A DNA stretch of 64,000 nucleotides, taken from assembly GCA_019163375.1 (NCBI GenBank), contig JAFLKK010000001.1, forward strand, positions 186,283 to 250,282, read 5' to 3'. Of this stretch, positions 35,493 through 45,059 are shown piece after piece. The translations under genes and the position numbers were made by a program. This DNA is from Paludibacter sp. (GTDB taxonomy: Bacteria > Bacteroidota > Bacteroidia > Bacteroidales > Paludibacteraceae). Below the pieces are notes generated by a model. It was not told where the DNA came from, did no database searches, and saw only the letters and a program-made list of their open reading frames with translations. Within the stretch, counting starts at the first letter, position 1; each line of letters opens with the position of its first letter.

Positions 35493-35897
35493 TCAACGTT
35501 TTTGACTTTCGGAAATGCTTTTTGAATCAATGCTTTTAAATATTGTTTCTATGCGTGCAAGCAATTCGGCCGGGTTATAAGGTTTGAGTAGATAATCATT
35601 TGCACCCATGGCCAGCAACCTTTCTCTTTGTTCTTTATCGTCAATACTCGACAGAAAAATAAGAGGTATATTTCTCAATGCACCACTTTTCTTTATCTGT
35701 TCTAAAAAACCCTCTCCACCAAGTACGGGCATCATCAAGTCCGATACTATCAAATCGGGTATATCACCGCTTTGTAAAATTGAAAGAGCTTCTAACCCAT
35801 TTTCAGCAGTTTCTACATCGTATTTGTTCGATAAAATAGCTTTCGTCAATCTTCTGAATTCACTTTTGTCGTCTAGTACTAAGATTTTTTTGTTCAT
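35493..35897 (-). CDS. Stand-alone response-regulator receiver
   Basis: A 134-residue single receiver domain with every conserved residue: acidic pair D9-D10 (LVLDDK), phosphoacceptor D53 (IVSDLMMP), switch serine at 83-84 (IFLSS) and K105 (LLKPYN). There is no output domain beyond a short tail. It should be a phosphate shuttle or an allosteric partner, CheY/SpoIIA-like. It sits 22 bases before the sugar-transferase gene and 33 after the receiver-kinase gene, so the neighbours are its obvious partners. Confidence 0.92.
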   Translation of the reverse strand: MNKKILVLDDKSEFRRLTKAILSNKYDVETAENGLEALSILQSGDIPDLIVSDLMMPVLGGEGFLEQIKKSGALRNIPLIFLSSIDDKEQRERLLAMGANDYLLKPYNPAELLARIETIFKSIDSKSISESQKR

Positions 35898-35930
35898 AAT
35901 GTTTATTTGATGATTAACTATGTTTTCATG

Positions 35931-37031
35931 TTATAATGGTTTATAAACAGGTAGTTCTAAGGTAAATGTTGTGCCTACACCAATTGCACTTTCAACACGA
36001 ATTGATCCTTTGTTCATCCTCACAAAATCTTTTACTAACATCAAACCAAGTCCGGTTCCCGATTCATTGGCGGTACCTGTGCTCGTAAAATGTTGATTTT
36101 TTTCAAATATATTTTCAATAGCTTCTGTGCTCATCCCAATACCCGAATCCTGAACTTTTATGCTGACTTTATCTTCCGATTGCTGGCCTTCAATAGAAAT
36201 TGTTCCATTGTTTTTGGTAAATTTGATAGCATTTGAAATCAGATTGCGAAAAACGGTGTGAATGGTAACTTCATCACAAAAAGCATTAATTTTTTCATCA
36301 ATGTTGATGGAAATGCTGATGCCCTTATTTTGAGCAGTTGCCTCCAAAAGATGTGAACAGTTATTGACCAATAAATGGATGTTTGTTTGCTTTTGCAGTA
36401 TTGTTTTTGTTGGATCCTGAGCGCGAGTCCATTCCAAAAGGCTCGAAAGCAGTGTACTGGTATCTTTTGTTCTGTTTTTTAGTTGATGAATGATTTCTTT
36501 GAAGTCTTCACTGTTAGGATTAATATAGCCCTGGTCAATAGCATCTAAGGTCTGTAATATACCTGATAGCGGTGAGCGTACATCGTGGGCAATGATAGAA
36601 TAAAGTTTATCGCGCGAGCGGTTCATCTCCAAAATCGTGCTGCGCGATTCGGCCAGTTCGATATGGTTTTTTATCCTCACATTCAGTTCCTCACCCTTAA
36701 ATGGTTTGGTAATATAATCAACTCCTCCAGCGGCAAAACCTTCGAGTAAATTTTCGGTATGCACATTGGCGGTGAGAAAAATAATGGGAATCTCTTTCCA
36801 TTTGTCTACTTTTTTTATTTCTCTACAAGCCTCATAACCATCCATTTCGGGCATCATTATATCCATAAGGATAAGCGACGGAATTTCATTTTCTAAAGAC
36901 GCAATTCCCGAAGCACCACTTTCGGCCGAAATGGTTCTAAATCCAAAGTTTTCTACAGTTTTACATGCCAACAATACATTCATTGGATTATCATCAATCA
37001 CTAAAATAAGTTTGTTTTCAAATTTATTCAT
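35931..37031 (-). CDS. Receiver-histidine kinase
   Basis: A 366-residue soluble protein. An N-terminal receiver (D57 in LILMDIMMPEMDG, K109 in ITKPF) is followed by a coiled-coil linker and HisKA with H149 (SIIAHDVRSPLSG). The ATPase domain has FRNLISNAIKFTKN (N box), DSGIGMS (G1) and GTGLGLMLV (G2). With the receiver first, it probably receives phosphate from another kinase, which then gates its own kinase activity. It begins the minus-strand operon that continues with the stand-alone receiver and the sugar transferase, and faces the two hybrid kinases across a shared terminator. Confidence 0.92.
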   Translation of the reverse strand: MNKFENKLILVIDDNPMNVLLACKTVENFGFRTISAESGASGIASLENEIPSLILMDIMMPEMDGYEACREIKKVDKWKEIPIIFLTANVHTENLLEGFAAGGVDYITKPFKGEELNVRIKNHIELAESRSTILEMNRSRDKLYSIIAHDVRSPLSGILQTLDAIDQGYINPNSEDFKEIIHQLKNRTKDTSTLLSSLLEWTRAQDPTKTILQKQTNIHLLVNNCSHLLEATAQNKGISISINIDEKINAFCDEVTIHTVFRNLISNAIKFTKNNGTISIEGQQSEDKVSIKVQDSGIGMSTEAIENIFEKNQHFTSTGTANESGTGLGLMLVKDFVRMNKGSIRVESAIGVGTTFTLELPVYKPL

Positions 37032-37139
37032 GTTTCTTAGGCGTAAGTTGAGATAATTAATTCATTCTCAGGGAAAGGTCGAATAAAATTTTCGAGTATA
37101 TACTTATTTGTACCAAAATGCGTTGTAATTTTATAATGA

Positions 37140-37172
37140 CAAATATAAGAATTCTATATTTAAACAAATGTA
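37140..37172 (-). promoter_or_regulatory. Promoter region of receiver-kinase operon
   Basis: Plus-strand CAAATATA (37140-37147) and CAAATGTA (37165-37172) are each TAnnTTTG on the coding strand. The first, or a tandem pair, would give a leader of about 100 nt before the start at 37031. Confidence 0.5.
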
Positions 37173-37365
37173 ATACTTTATTTAAAAACATGTAGAATAA
37201 ATCATGATTTTATGTCGTAAAAAATACCTAAAATTTGTGTGTGAAAGGCTAAATATTAAAAAAGTGTTATGCTATCACCTTTCTGTGAAAAAAATACGGT
37301 TTAAAATAGTAACGCAGTATTGCCATTTTATCGAATATACTTGTACCTATTCTTTCATGTTTTAC

Positions 37366-37396
37366 TTGTTTTCTAGTCTATAAATTCTTACTTTTG
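37366..37396 (+). promoter_or_regulatory. ligA promoter
   Basis: TTG (37366-37368), 20 bases, then TACTTTTG (37389-37396): good spacing and an exact -7 match, 68 bases before the ligA ATG. Confidence 0.7.
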
Positions 37397-37461
37397 CAAA
37401 TAAACGAAAACTAAATCATAAGTGTCTGACTCCATCTTTTGGGTTAGTTATTTATTCATAA

Positions 37462-39456
<1,995 letters not shown>

Positions 39457-39493
39457 TTTAGTATCAATTTCATTTATAAAAATAAGATTGAAA

Positions 39494-40057
39494 ATGAAAT
39501 ACATAAATAATATATTGTTCCGGCAGCGTGCTCAGAAATACCTGAGTGCAACGCCTCGTACGCATAAGTTTGTAAACTACAATAAAGCCAAAACAGTGCT
39601 CTTGTTGTTCGAAAGTGATCATGCCGAAAAAAATCCATTGGTACGTAGTATCATTGCCTCTTTGCAAAAGGATGGGAAAAAAGTGGTTGCCTGGGGATTT
39701 GTGCATAAAAAGCTGGTTGAGACCACTATAATGCCGGATTATAGGATTTTGAATCAAAAACAAACCGATTTTGCAGGAAAACCGGTGACTTCATACATCA
39801 ATGAACTGATGAATGTGGAATTTGATTTATTGATTGATTTGACATTACACCCCGTTATTCCAGTCGAATATTTTACGATGTATGCCCGTGCTTTTTGTAA
39901 GGTAGGAGTAAAGAAAAATGACTTACCCATGTATGACTTTTTGATTGATTTAGAGAGCTTGGCGCAGCACCACGAATCTACTGATCCGACTATAGACGAA
40001 ATGTACCTTTTCAATCAGATAATTTTTTACCTTAAAAGCATACAAACAAACGATTAA
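39494..40057 (+). CDS. Conserved Bacteroidota protein, DUF6913-like
   Basis: A 187-residue cytosolic protein of a family known mainly from Bacteroidota (I believe DUF6913) with no assigned function. It starts MKYINNILFRQRAQKYL, has a Rossmann-like alternation (KTVLLLFESDHAEKNP, KKVVAWGFVHKKL, FDLLIDLTLHPVIPVEYF) and ends FNQIIFYLKSIQ. No catalytic triad or metal site is evident. The ATG at 39494 is preferred over a TTG two codons earlier. It sits between ligA and dapA and the dapA promoter lies just past its stop. Confidence 0.75.
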   Translation: MKYINNILFRQRAQKYLSATPRTHKFVNYNKAKTVLLLFESDHAEKNPLVRSIIASLQKDGKKVVAWGFVHKKLVETTIMPDYRILNQKQTDFAGKPVTSYINELMNVEFDLLIDLTLHPVIPVEYFTMYARAFCKVGVKKNDLPMYDFLIDLESLAQHHESTDPTIDEMYLFNQIIFYLKSIQTND

Positions 40058-40062
40058 ATCAG

Positions 40063-40070
40063 TACTTTTG
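40063..40070 (+). promoter_or_regulatory. dapA promoter -7 element
   Basis: TACTTTTG matches TAnnTTTG exactly, 25 bases before the dapA ATG. No clear -33. Confidence 0.6.
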
Positions 40071-40095
40071 CAAAATAAATGAAGTTCTTCAAAAG

Positions 40096-40989
40096 ATGAT
40101 CAACAATAAACTGACAGGAATGGGTGTTGCGCTGATAACACCTTTTAAAAGTGACGAATCGGTAGATTTTGATGCTCTGGCCCGATTGGTAGAGTATCAG
40201 ATTAAAAACGGCACGGATTACTTAGTGGTTTTAGGTACCACGGCCGAAACGCCAACGCTCACCGAACAAGAAAAAGAGGATGTAACCCGTTTTGTGATAC
40301 AATGTGCTGCCAAACGTATTCCTATCGTTTTGGGAGTGGGTGGAAACAACACAAAAGCCGTAGTAGAAAAACTTAAAACGACTGATTTTAATGGTATCGA
40401 TGCCATTTTGTCGGTTACACCATATTACAATAAACCTTCGCAAGAAGGTATATACCAGCATTATGCTGCTATTGCTAAGGCATCTCCGCTGCCAATAGTA
40501 CTTTATAATGTTCCGGGAAGAACAGGTGTTAATATGCTTGCCGAAACCACACTCCGTTTGGCAAAAGAGTTTAATAATATTTGCGCTATCAAAGAAGCAT
40601 CTGGCAATTTTACCCAGATTGACGATATTATCAAAAATAAACCGGCCGATTTTATGGTTATTTCCGGTGATGATGGTATTACTTTCCCACTTATTACTCT
40701 GGGGGCTGTGGGGGTTATTTCTGTTATCGGAAATGCTTTTCCAAGCGAATTTAGCCGCATGGTACGTCTTGGCTTACAGGGCGATTACAAAAGTGCGCGA
40801 CTTATCCACCATCACTTTAATGAACTTATTCAACTGCTTTTTGTAGAAGGAAATCCGGCAGGTGTAAAGAGTATGTTGGCTGTTATGGGTTTTATTGATA
40901 ATACTTTACGTTTGCCACTTGTGCCAAATACCATTAAAACGTACGAAAAAATTCGTGTGGTTCTCAACGAATTAAATATAAAATGTTAG
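40096..40989 (+). CDS. dapA: 4-hydroxy-tetrahydrodipicolinate synthase DapA
   Basis: DapA (297 residues) condenses pyruvate with aspartate semialdehyde, the first committed step to lysine and diaminopimelate. The TIM barrel has the pyruvate-binding GTTAETPTL loop, YYNKPSQEGIYQHY, the YNVPGRTGVN tyrosine/arginine segment and the Schiff-base lysine in CAIKEASGN. SGDDGITFPLITLGAVGVISV and the VEGNPAGVK segment complete the family pattern. It has its own promoter inside the short gap after the DUF6913-like gene. Confidence 0.97.
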   Translation: MINNKLTGMGVALITPFKSDESVDFDALARLVEYQIKNGTDYLVVLGTTAETPTLTEQEKEDVTRFVIQCAAKRIPIVLGVGGNNTKAVVEKLKTTDFNGIDAILSVTPYYNKPSQEGIYQHYAAIAKASPLPIVLYNVPGRTGVNMLAETTLRLAKEFNNICAIKEASGNFTQIDDIIKNKPADFMVISGDDGITFPLITLGAVGVISVIGNAFPSEFSRMVRLGLQGDYKSARLIHHHFNELIQLLFVEGNPAGVKSMLAVMGFIDNTLRLPLVPNTIKTYEKIRVVLNELNIKC

Positions 40990-41000
40990 TGCATAAATTA

Positions 41001-41065
41001 ATTGCCAATTAGCAATTTTCAATTGATAATTTACAATTAATCAATAATAATTGTCAATTACTTAA
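41001..41065 (+). repeat. Start-proximal repeat (CAATTA/TTCAATTGATAATT type)
   Basis: AT-rich phrases AATTGCCAATTAGCAATT, TTCAATTGATAATTTACAATTA and AATTGTCAATTACTTAATT follow one another and end next to the serine-hydrolase ATG at 41068. They contain several overlapping inverted AATTG/CAATT pairs. Confidence 0.6.
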
Positions 41066-41067
41066 TT

Positions 41068-42273
41068 ATGAAACCTACAACTGAAACTTTAGTCAAAAAA
41101 GCTGCGTCATTCCTTCTAATTTTAGTTTTAGTCGGATGCGCAATTTTTTTATCACTTCCCTCTAACTATTATGTTCGCAAGGCATTGCTTCATCGAATGC
41201 CGAAAATCGACCAATATACTATTTTTGAAAATCGACTGGTAAAAGCCGATGATCCGCATCCATGGGAATTTGCGCAGGATGTAGAGACTAAAGTAATAGC
41301 ACCGCAATTTGAAGAAGATTTTGAGAAATACAAAACGGTTGGATTTATTGTTATTCAGCATAATAAAGTAATCCTTGAACAATATTGGGATAATTACTCA
41401 CCGCTTAGTTTGAGTAACTCATTTTCCATGTCGAAAAGCCTTGTTTCGCTTTTAGTCGGTTGCGCTATTACTGATGGAAAAATTAAAAGCGTAAATCAAC
41501 CGGTAAGCGACTTTTTGCCTGAGTGGACTTCTTTCGATGGCAAAGTACTCACCATTAAAGATTTGCTGACTATGAGTGCCGGCGTTGATTGGGAGGAATC
41601 GCACAGCACCCTTTTCTCTAAAACCACCGAAGCGTATTATGGAAGGGATCTGTGGGGGCTGACTCAAACCGAGAAGTTGATTGAGAAACCAGGAGTGCGG
41701 TTTAATTATCAGAGTGGAGTGTCACAAATGCTAGCATTTATTCTCCAAAAAGCTACCGGCAAAAATATATCAACTTACGCTTCCGAAAAAATATGGACGC
41801 CCATTCAAGCCGAAGAAGATGCAATGTGGTCGCTGGATAAAAAGAATGGTATGGAAAAAGGCTATTGCTGCTTCAATACCAATGCGCGCGATTTTGCACG
41901 TTTGGGTCAGTTAATCCTGAACAAAGGCTCCTGGGATGGAGTACAGGTAGTAGATTCAAACTATATCCGCGAAGCTACAACTCCTGCCACCTGGTTGAAA
42001 TTTACACGTCAACTTCTACCGGGCGAAACAAGTCCTCGTCCTGATGTTCCCTGTACATTCTATGGGTATCAGTTTTGGATTGTAAATTATCAGGGATTGA
42101 AGATACCGTATACCCGTGGTATTTTGGGACAGTATATTTTCGTAATTCCCCAGTTGGATGCTGTCATTGTGCGTTTGGGAAAAGACCGCGACAAAGAATA
42201 CAATGTTGAGCAAGAATACACTAAAGATTTAGAAATATGGTTGAAAGCCGGACTGGAAGTCATCAATCGCTGA
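41068..42273 (+). CDS. Class C beta-lactamase-fold serine hydrolase
   Basis: A 401-residue penicillin-binding-like hydrolase. The catalytic SxxK is S120-M-S-K123 in SFSMSKSLVSLLVG. The second motif is YQSGVS within RFNYQSGVSQML. The C-terminal part has YGYQFWIVNY and YTRGILGQYIF, where the KTG-like site would be. Residues 13-30 are strongly hydrophobic with LVGC (C24), so it is either a lipoprotein or has an N-terminal anchor; hydrophobic residues continue past the cysteine, which favours an anchor. It would act in the periplasm as an esterase or D-peptidase. There is no evidence for beta-lactam resistance. It stands alone and ends at a strong terminator. Confidence 0.85.
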   Translation: MKPTTETLVKKAASFLLILVLVGCAIFLSLPSNYYVRKALLHRMPKIDQYTIFENRLVKADDPHPWEFAQDVETKVIAPQFEEDFEKYKTVGFIVIQHNKVILEQYWDNYSPLSLSNSFSMSKSLVSLLVGCAITDGKIKSVNQPVSDFLPEWTSFDGKVLTIKDLLTMSAGVDWEESHSTLFSKTTEAYYGRDLWGLTQTEKLIEKPGVRFNYQSGVSQMLAFILQKATGKNISTYASEKIWTPIQAEEDAMWSLDKKNGMEKGYCCFNTNARDFARLGQLILNKGSWDGVQVVDSNYIREATTPATWLKFTRQLLPGETSPRPDVPCTFYGYQFWIVNYQGLKIPYTRGILGQYIFVIPQLDAVIVRLGKDRDKEYNVEQEYTKDLEIWLKAGLEVINR

Positions 42274-42292
42274 TAAACATCTCCATGTAAAA

Positions 42293-42340
42293 ATAAAAGC
42301 AAGGAATTTCAAAGTCATTTTTGAAATTCCTTGCTTTTAT
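42293..42340. terminator. Perfect 21-bp bidirectional terminator
   Basis: Arms 42293-42313 and 42320-42340 are exact complements with a 6-base loop. It lies between the convergent serine-hydrolase and amidotransferase genes, with TTGCTTTTAT on the 3' side. Confidence 0.88.
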
Positions 42341-42352
42341 ATTGAAGTGCTT

Positions 42353-43057
42353 TTATTCTTTTTCCAGATAATCCAATATCCTAAACATTTTTTGATTGTT
42401 CGATTCAAAATAGTTTGTTTGCTCGAGAATCTTTGTTGCCGATTGTATTGTCTTATCTTCCACTAATTCGTTCCTTCCATTCTCTATCATTTCTTTCAGG
42501 GTATGAGGAGTTACTTCAAAATGGAATTGTAATCCAAGCACTTTCTTTTTGTACAAGAATGCCTGATTGAGGCAAACAGCCGAGCTAAATAAACGTTCGC
42601 TTTCGGCTGGCAAATCGAAAGTGTCGCCATGCCAGTGAAAAACAATGAATTCTTCTTCTAACTGCTCCAACAACGGATCCCTTTTCGCAAACTCTGTTTT
42701 GTGGATGTCAAACCAGCCAATTTCTTTTTGTTTGTTTGGATACACTTTTGCTCCCAATACTTCGGCGATGAGTTGCGAGCCCAAACAAATGCCGACTACC
42801 GTTTTTCCACTCTCAATAGCCTGACGGATAAACTCTTTTTCTTCCCTCAACCATGGATAAATAGCTTCGTCGTAAACGCCCATCGGGCCGCCCATTACGA
42901 TAAGCCAATCAAATTCATTAAGAGTCGGGAATTGTGGTTTATCGTACAACCTTGTATAATTAACACTGTGTCCCTTTTTTGCAATCCATTGTTCGATGCA
43001 ACCAAGTCCTTCGAACTGAACGTGCTGTAAGGTATGTATTTTGAGTTTCTGTTTCAT
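42353..43057 (-). CDS. Class I glutamine amidotransferase-like protein
   Basis: A 234-residue stand-alone GATase1 domain of the GMP-synthase-like/YfeJ type. The nucleophile is C91 in VVGICLGSQLIAE. His and Glu of the triad are in LGLQFHFEVTP near 178-180. The oxyanion segment is VMGGPMGVYDE, and the HWHGDTF loop is typical of this subgroup. No synthetase domain is fused or adjacent, so it may hydrolyse a gamma-glutamyl compound; the substrate is unknown. Its ATG overlaps the stop of the upstream small membrane-protein gene by 4 bases. Confidence 0.87.
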   Translation of the reverse strand: MKQKLKIHTLQHVQFEGLGCIEQWIAKKGHSVNYTRLYDKPQFPTLNEFDWLIVMGGPMGVYDEAIYPWLREEKEFIRQAIESGKTVVGICLGSQLIAEVLGAKVYPNKQKEIGWFDIHKTEFAKRDPLLEQLEEEFIVFHWHGDTFDLPAESERLFSSAVCLNQAFLYKKKVLGLQFHFEVTPHTLKEMIENGRNELVEDKTIQSATKILEQTNYFESNNQKMFRILDYLEKE

Positions 43058-43314
43058 TCTTTTTTAAAATAATGATTGTAAAGATAAGCAATTGTAAACG
43101 TGGGGACAAAATCAGTAAACGGAAGCATTTCTTCTGCAAAATTGATAATGCTCCCTATTCTGCCCACTTTTCCACCAAAACTATTGAAAAATAGCATAGC
43201 CGAAACCGGAGCCCAAAGAATGTCAAACCATTCGCCCAGGCCGGGCAGCAAAAAGGTGGCTGAACCGAGCAAATCCATTATTAAACAGAATGTAAGTGTA
43301 GGTTTTATTTTCAT
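43054..43314 (-). CDS. Small membrane protein, unknown function
   Basis: An 86-residue protein with two or three hydrophobic segments (TLTFCLIMDLLGSATFLLPG, ILWAPVSAMLFFNSFGG, and TDFVPTFTIAYLYNHYF at the end). No family was recognised with certainty. A perfect promoter lies 37 bases upstream, and its stop overlaps the amidotransferase start in the ATGA arrangement. The ORF is therefore real and translationally coupled to that gene. Confidence 0.72.
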   Translation of the reverse strand: MKIKPTLTFCLIMDLLGSATFLLPGLGEWFDILWAPVSAMLFFNSFGGKVGRIGSIINFAEEMLPFTDFVPTFTIAYLYNHYFKKE

Positions 43315-43350
43315 TGTCTTTAGCGATAATGAGTTGTGTCAATTAATACG

Positions 43351-43381
43351 CAAACGTAATTAAAAGATTTCAAATTACAAA
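43351..43381 (-). promoter_or_regulatory. Promoter of membrane protein-amidotransferase operon
   Basis: On the coding strand TTTG (complement of 43378-43381), 19 bases, then TACGTTTG (complement of 43351-43358): an exact consensus match with ideal spacing. Confidence 0.8.
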
Positions 43382-43419
43382 AGGTCTAACCTGATTTCAG
43401 ACATTTGTCAGATGAAATA

Positions 43420-43454
43420 AAGCCACTTCACGGTGTTGGATCGTGAAGTGGCTT
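43420..43454 (-). terminator. Terminator of GntR/ABC operon
   Basis: A 13-bp perfect stem (AAGCCACTTCACG and complement) with a 9-base loop. On the minus strand it is followed by TTTATTTC. It lies 36 bases past the last small ORF of the operon. Confidence 0.8.
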
Positions 43455-43489
43455 GTCGGAATCAATAATCAAAAACTAACCTTATGCTT

Positions 43490-43672
43490 CTATAAATTTA
43501 TTTGAATGGTCTTTGTATGAGTCGAGGTTGAGTCGTTCTTTAATGTGTCTTCAACATTATTTTTTTGTGTCGGATATTTATCCACCTTGTGTTTTATCGT
43601 AATGTTGATAACTATCATGAATACAACTATCAGACAGAAGAGTCCGAGTAGTAATTTATTGCTTGTTTTCAT
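43490..43672 (-). CDS. Small single-pass membrane protein
   Basis: A 60-residue protein with one N-terminal helix (about 7-26, LLLGLFCLIVVFMIVINITI) and a polar, Thr/Ser/Asn-rich tail. No family was recognised. Its ATG overlaps the stop of the preceding small gene (ATGA), and a terminator follows, so it is the last member of the GntR/ABC operon. Function unknown; it may assist or modulate the exporter. Confidence 0.6.
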   Translation of the reverse strand: MKTSNKLLLGLFCLIVVFMIVINITIKHKVDKYPTQKNNVEDTLKNDSTSTHTKTIQINL

Positions 43673-43899
43673 ATATTTGAGATTAGATGATATATACTTG
43701 ATTTGATAAATGATTTGGCGTAAACAAAGAGTTTGCTTTCCGATGACTTTTCGGCTTCTACTTTTGCTTCGTCCCAGTTTACGGTTTCAAGGCCAAGTGG
43801 TCTCAATATTACACTTTTGTCGTCGATGTTATGCAGTAGTCCTAAACTCAAGACAAATACTACTGCGATAGCTTTTGAAATTCTTTTGGGTGCTTTCAT
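43669..43899 (-). CDS. Small exported or membrane protein in GntR/ABC operon
   Basis: A 76-residue protein with a basic N-terminus and one hydrophobic segment (ISKAIAVVFVLSLGLLHNI), then a charged region (DEAKVEAEKSSESKLFVYAK). No family was recognised. It starts 7 bases after the GntR stop and overlaps the next small gene by 4 bases. This tight packing is the main evidence that it is translated. Confidence 0.6.
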   Translation of the reverse strand: MKAPKRISKAIAVVFVLSLGLLHNIDDKSVILRPLGLETVNWDEAKVEAEKSSESKLFVYAKSFIKSSIYHLISNI

Positions 43900-43906
43900 A
43901 CTTAAT

Positions 43907-44275
43907 TTATGCTAATGATTTGGTGTACTGTTCGTATTCCGAATTTAAATCGCTGATAGTCATTCCGAGTAAGTCCATGTTTTTGAACAGTATCGGAAGT
44001 TCAAGTTCAAGAAATTGTTTTCTACGGTACGCGATGATTTTTATTTTGGCATTTTCCATTACAAAATATCCAACACCGCGTTTATTGAAAATGATTTCGT
44101 GCGTTTGTAAAAAGTCGAAGGTGCGCAATACGGTATTGGGGTTTACCTGTAGCTCCACACCCAATTCCCTGACCGATAATATCCGGTCGCCTTCATTCCA
44201 CTTCCCGAGCAGAATTTGTTCGCATATATAATCGCCAATCTGGAGATAAATGGCTTGATTTTGGTTGAATTCCAT
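43907..44275 (-). CDS. GntR-family regulator, YtrA type
   Basis: A 122-residue regulator. The winged helix (about 10-75) includes YLQIGDYICEQILLGKWNEGDRILSVRELGVELQVNPNTVLRTFDFL, and a short C-terminal dimerisation helix pair follows. This short form is the YtrA subfamily, normally encoded with ABC exporters and repressing its own operon. It lies 4 bases after the membrane-subunit gene. A likely operator is the direct repeat in the promoter region (45921-45941). Confidence 0.9.
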   Translation of the reverse strand: MEFNQNQAIYLQIGDYICEQILLGKWNEGDRILSVRELGVELQVNPNTVLRTFDFLQTHEIIFNKRGVGYFVMENAKIKIIAYRRKQFLELELPILFKNMDLLGMTISDLNSEYEQYTKSLA

Positions 44276-44279
44276 GCTG

Positions 44280-45047
44280 TTATACTTGTTTTTCTTTTAA
44301 TCGGAAGTAACTTACTATCCAGAAGAAGGGAATCAATGCGTATGCAAATACCGTGCTTACTGTATCAAGTGCCGATAAAAATCCGTGTTCTGAATCAATT
44401 GAAATATTCATCATTTGTCCCTCTATATGATAGGTGCCAAAAGTGATTCTTAGCAATAATAACTCTATTATTCCCAATACTATTGCTATTGCTGTAATCG
44501 CTAAAAATGTTTTTCCTACTGCATTCCCTTTAAAGTAAATTGAACCAAGCATAAATACGGATTGTATTCCAGCAAATAGAATGAACTTATTGAGTAAACT
44601 CATTGGTGCATGGCTATTATTGTAAAGGTCAGGGATAGAGTTGAACAGTGCAAAAACAATAGGATTGTTGCTTTCAAAGAAGAAATTGCCAATGGTTGTT
44701 CCAAAAATTGTTCCCAGCGAATAGGTAATTAATACCATTACAAAGTAGTAGAACGTACTCAGCAAAATGGCTGTCGTCAATTTTTCCAAATGAGTTGCCG
44801 GGATTAACAAATAGTGCATTCCACCGGGTGTATAATTGAATATTTTGAAGGTTCGTGCAGCAAAAATAAATCCGGAAATATATAAAAACATTTCTACGGA
44901 AATTGATTTTTCCTGAGATCCTGCTAAGTGCATGAGTGTGAAAACTACTGTTGTAATTCCCCAAAATGTCAGTTCGCGTTGTTTGTTTTCTATAAAAAAT
45001 CGTCTGAATAGCAGGCCCAATCTGTTGATGTCTAATGTTGTATTCAT
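44280..45047 (-). CDS. ABC exporter membrane subunit
   Basis: A 255-residue protein with about six transmembrane helices (FWGITTVVFTLMHLA, MFLYISGFIFAA, AILLSTFYYFVMVLITYSLG, FILFAGIQSVFMLGSIYF, FLAITAIAIVLGIIELLLL, ALDTVSTVFAYALIPFFWIV). It has no enzymatic motif. Its position 12 bases after the ATPase gene and before the YtrA-type regulator identifies it as the permease of an ABC-2-like exporter. Family members respond to cell-envelope stress or antimicrobial peptides, but the substrate here is unknown. Confidence 0.8.
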   Translation of the reverse strand: MNTTLDINRLGLLFRRFFIENKQRELTFWGITTVVFTLMHLAGSQEKSISVEMFLYISGFIFAARTFKIFNYTPGGMHYLLIPATHLEKLTTAILLSTFYYFVMVLITYSLGTIFGTTIGNFFFESNNPIVFALFNSIPDLYNNSHAPMSLLNKFILFAGIQSVFMLGSIYFKGNAVGKTFLAITAIAIVLGIIELLLLRITFGTYHIEGQMMNISIDSEHGFLSALDTVSTVFAYALIPFFWIVSYFRLKEKQV

Positions 45048-45059
45048 TTTTGTGTTTGA

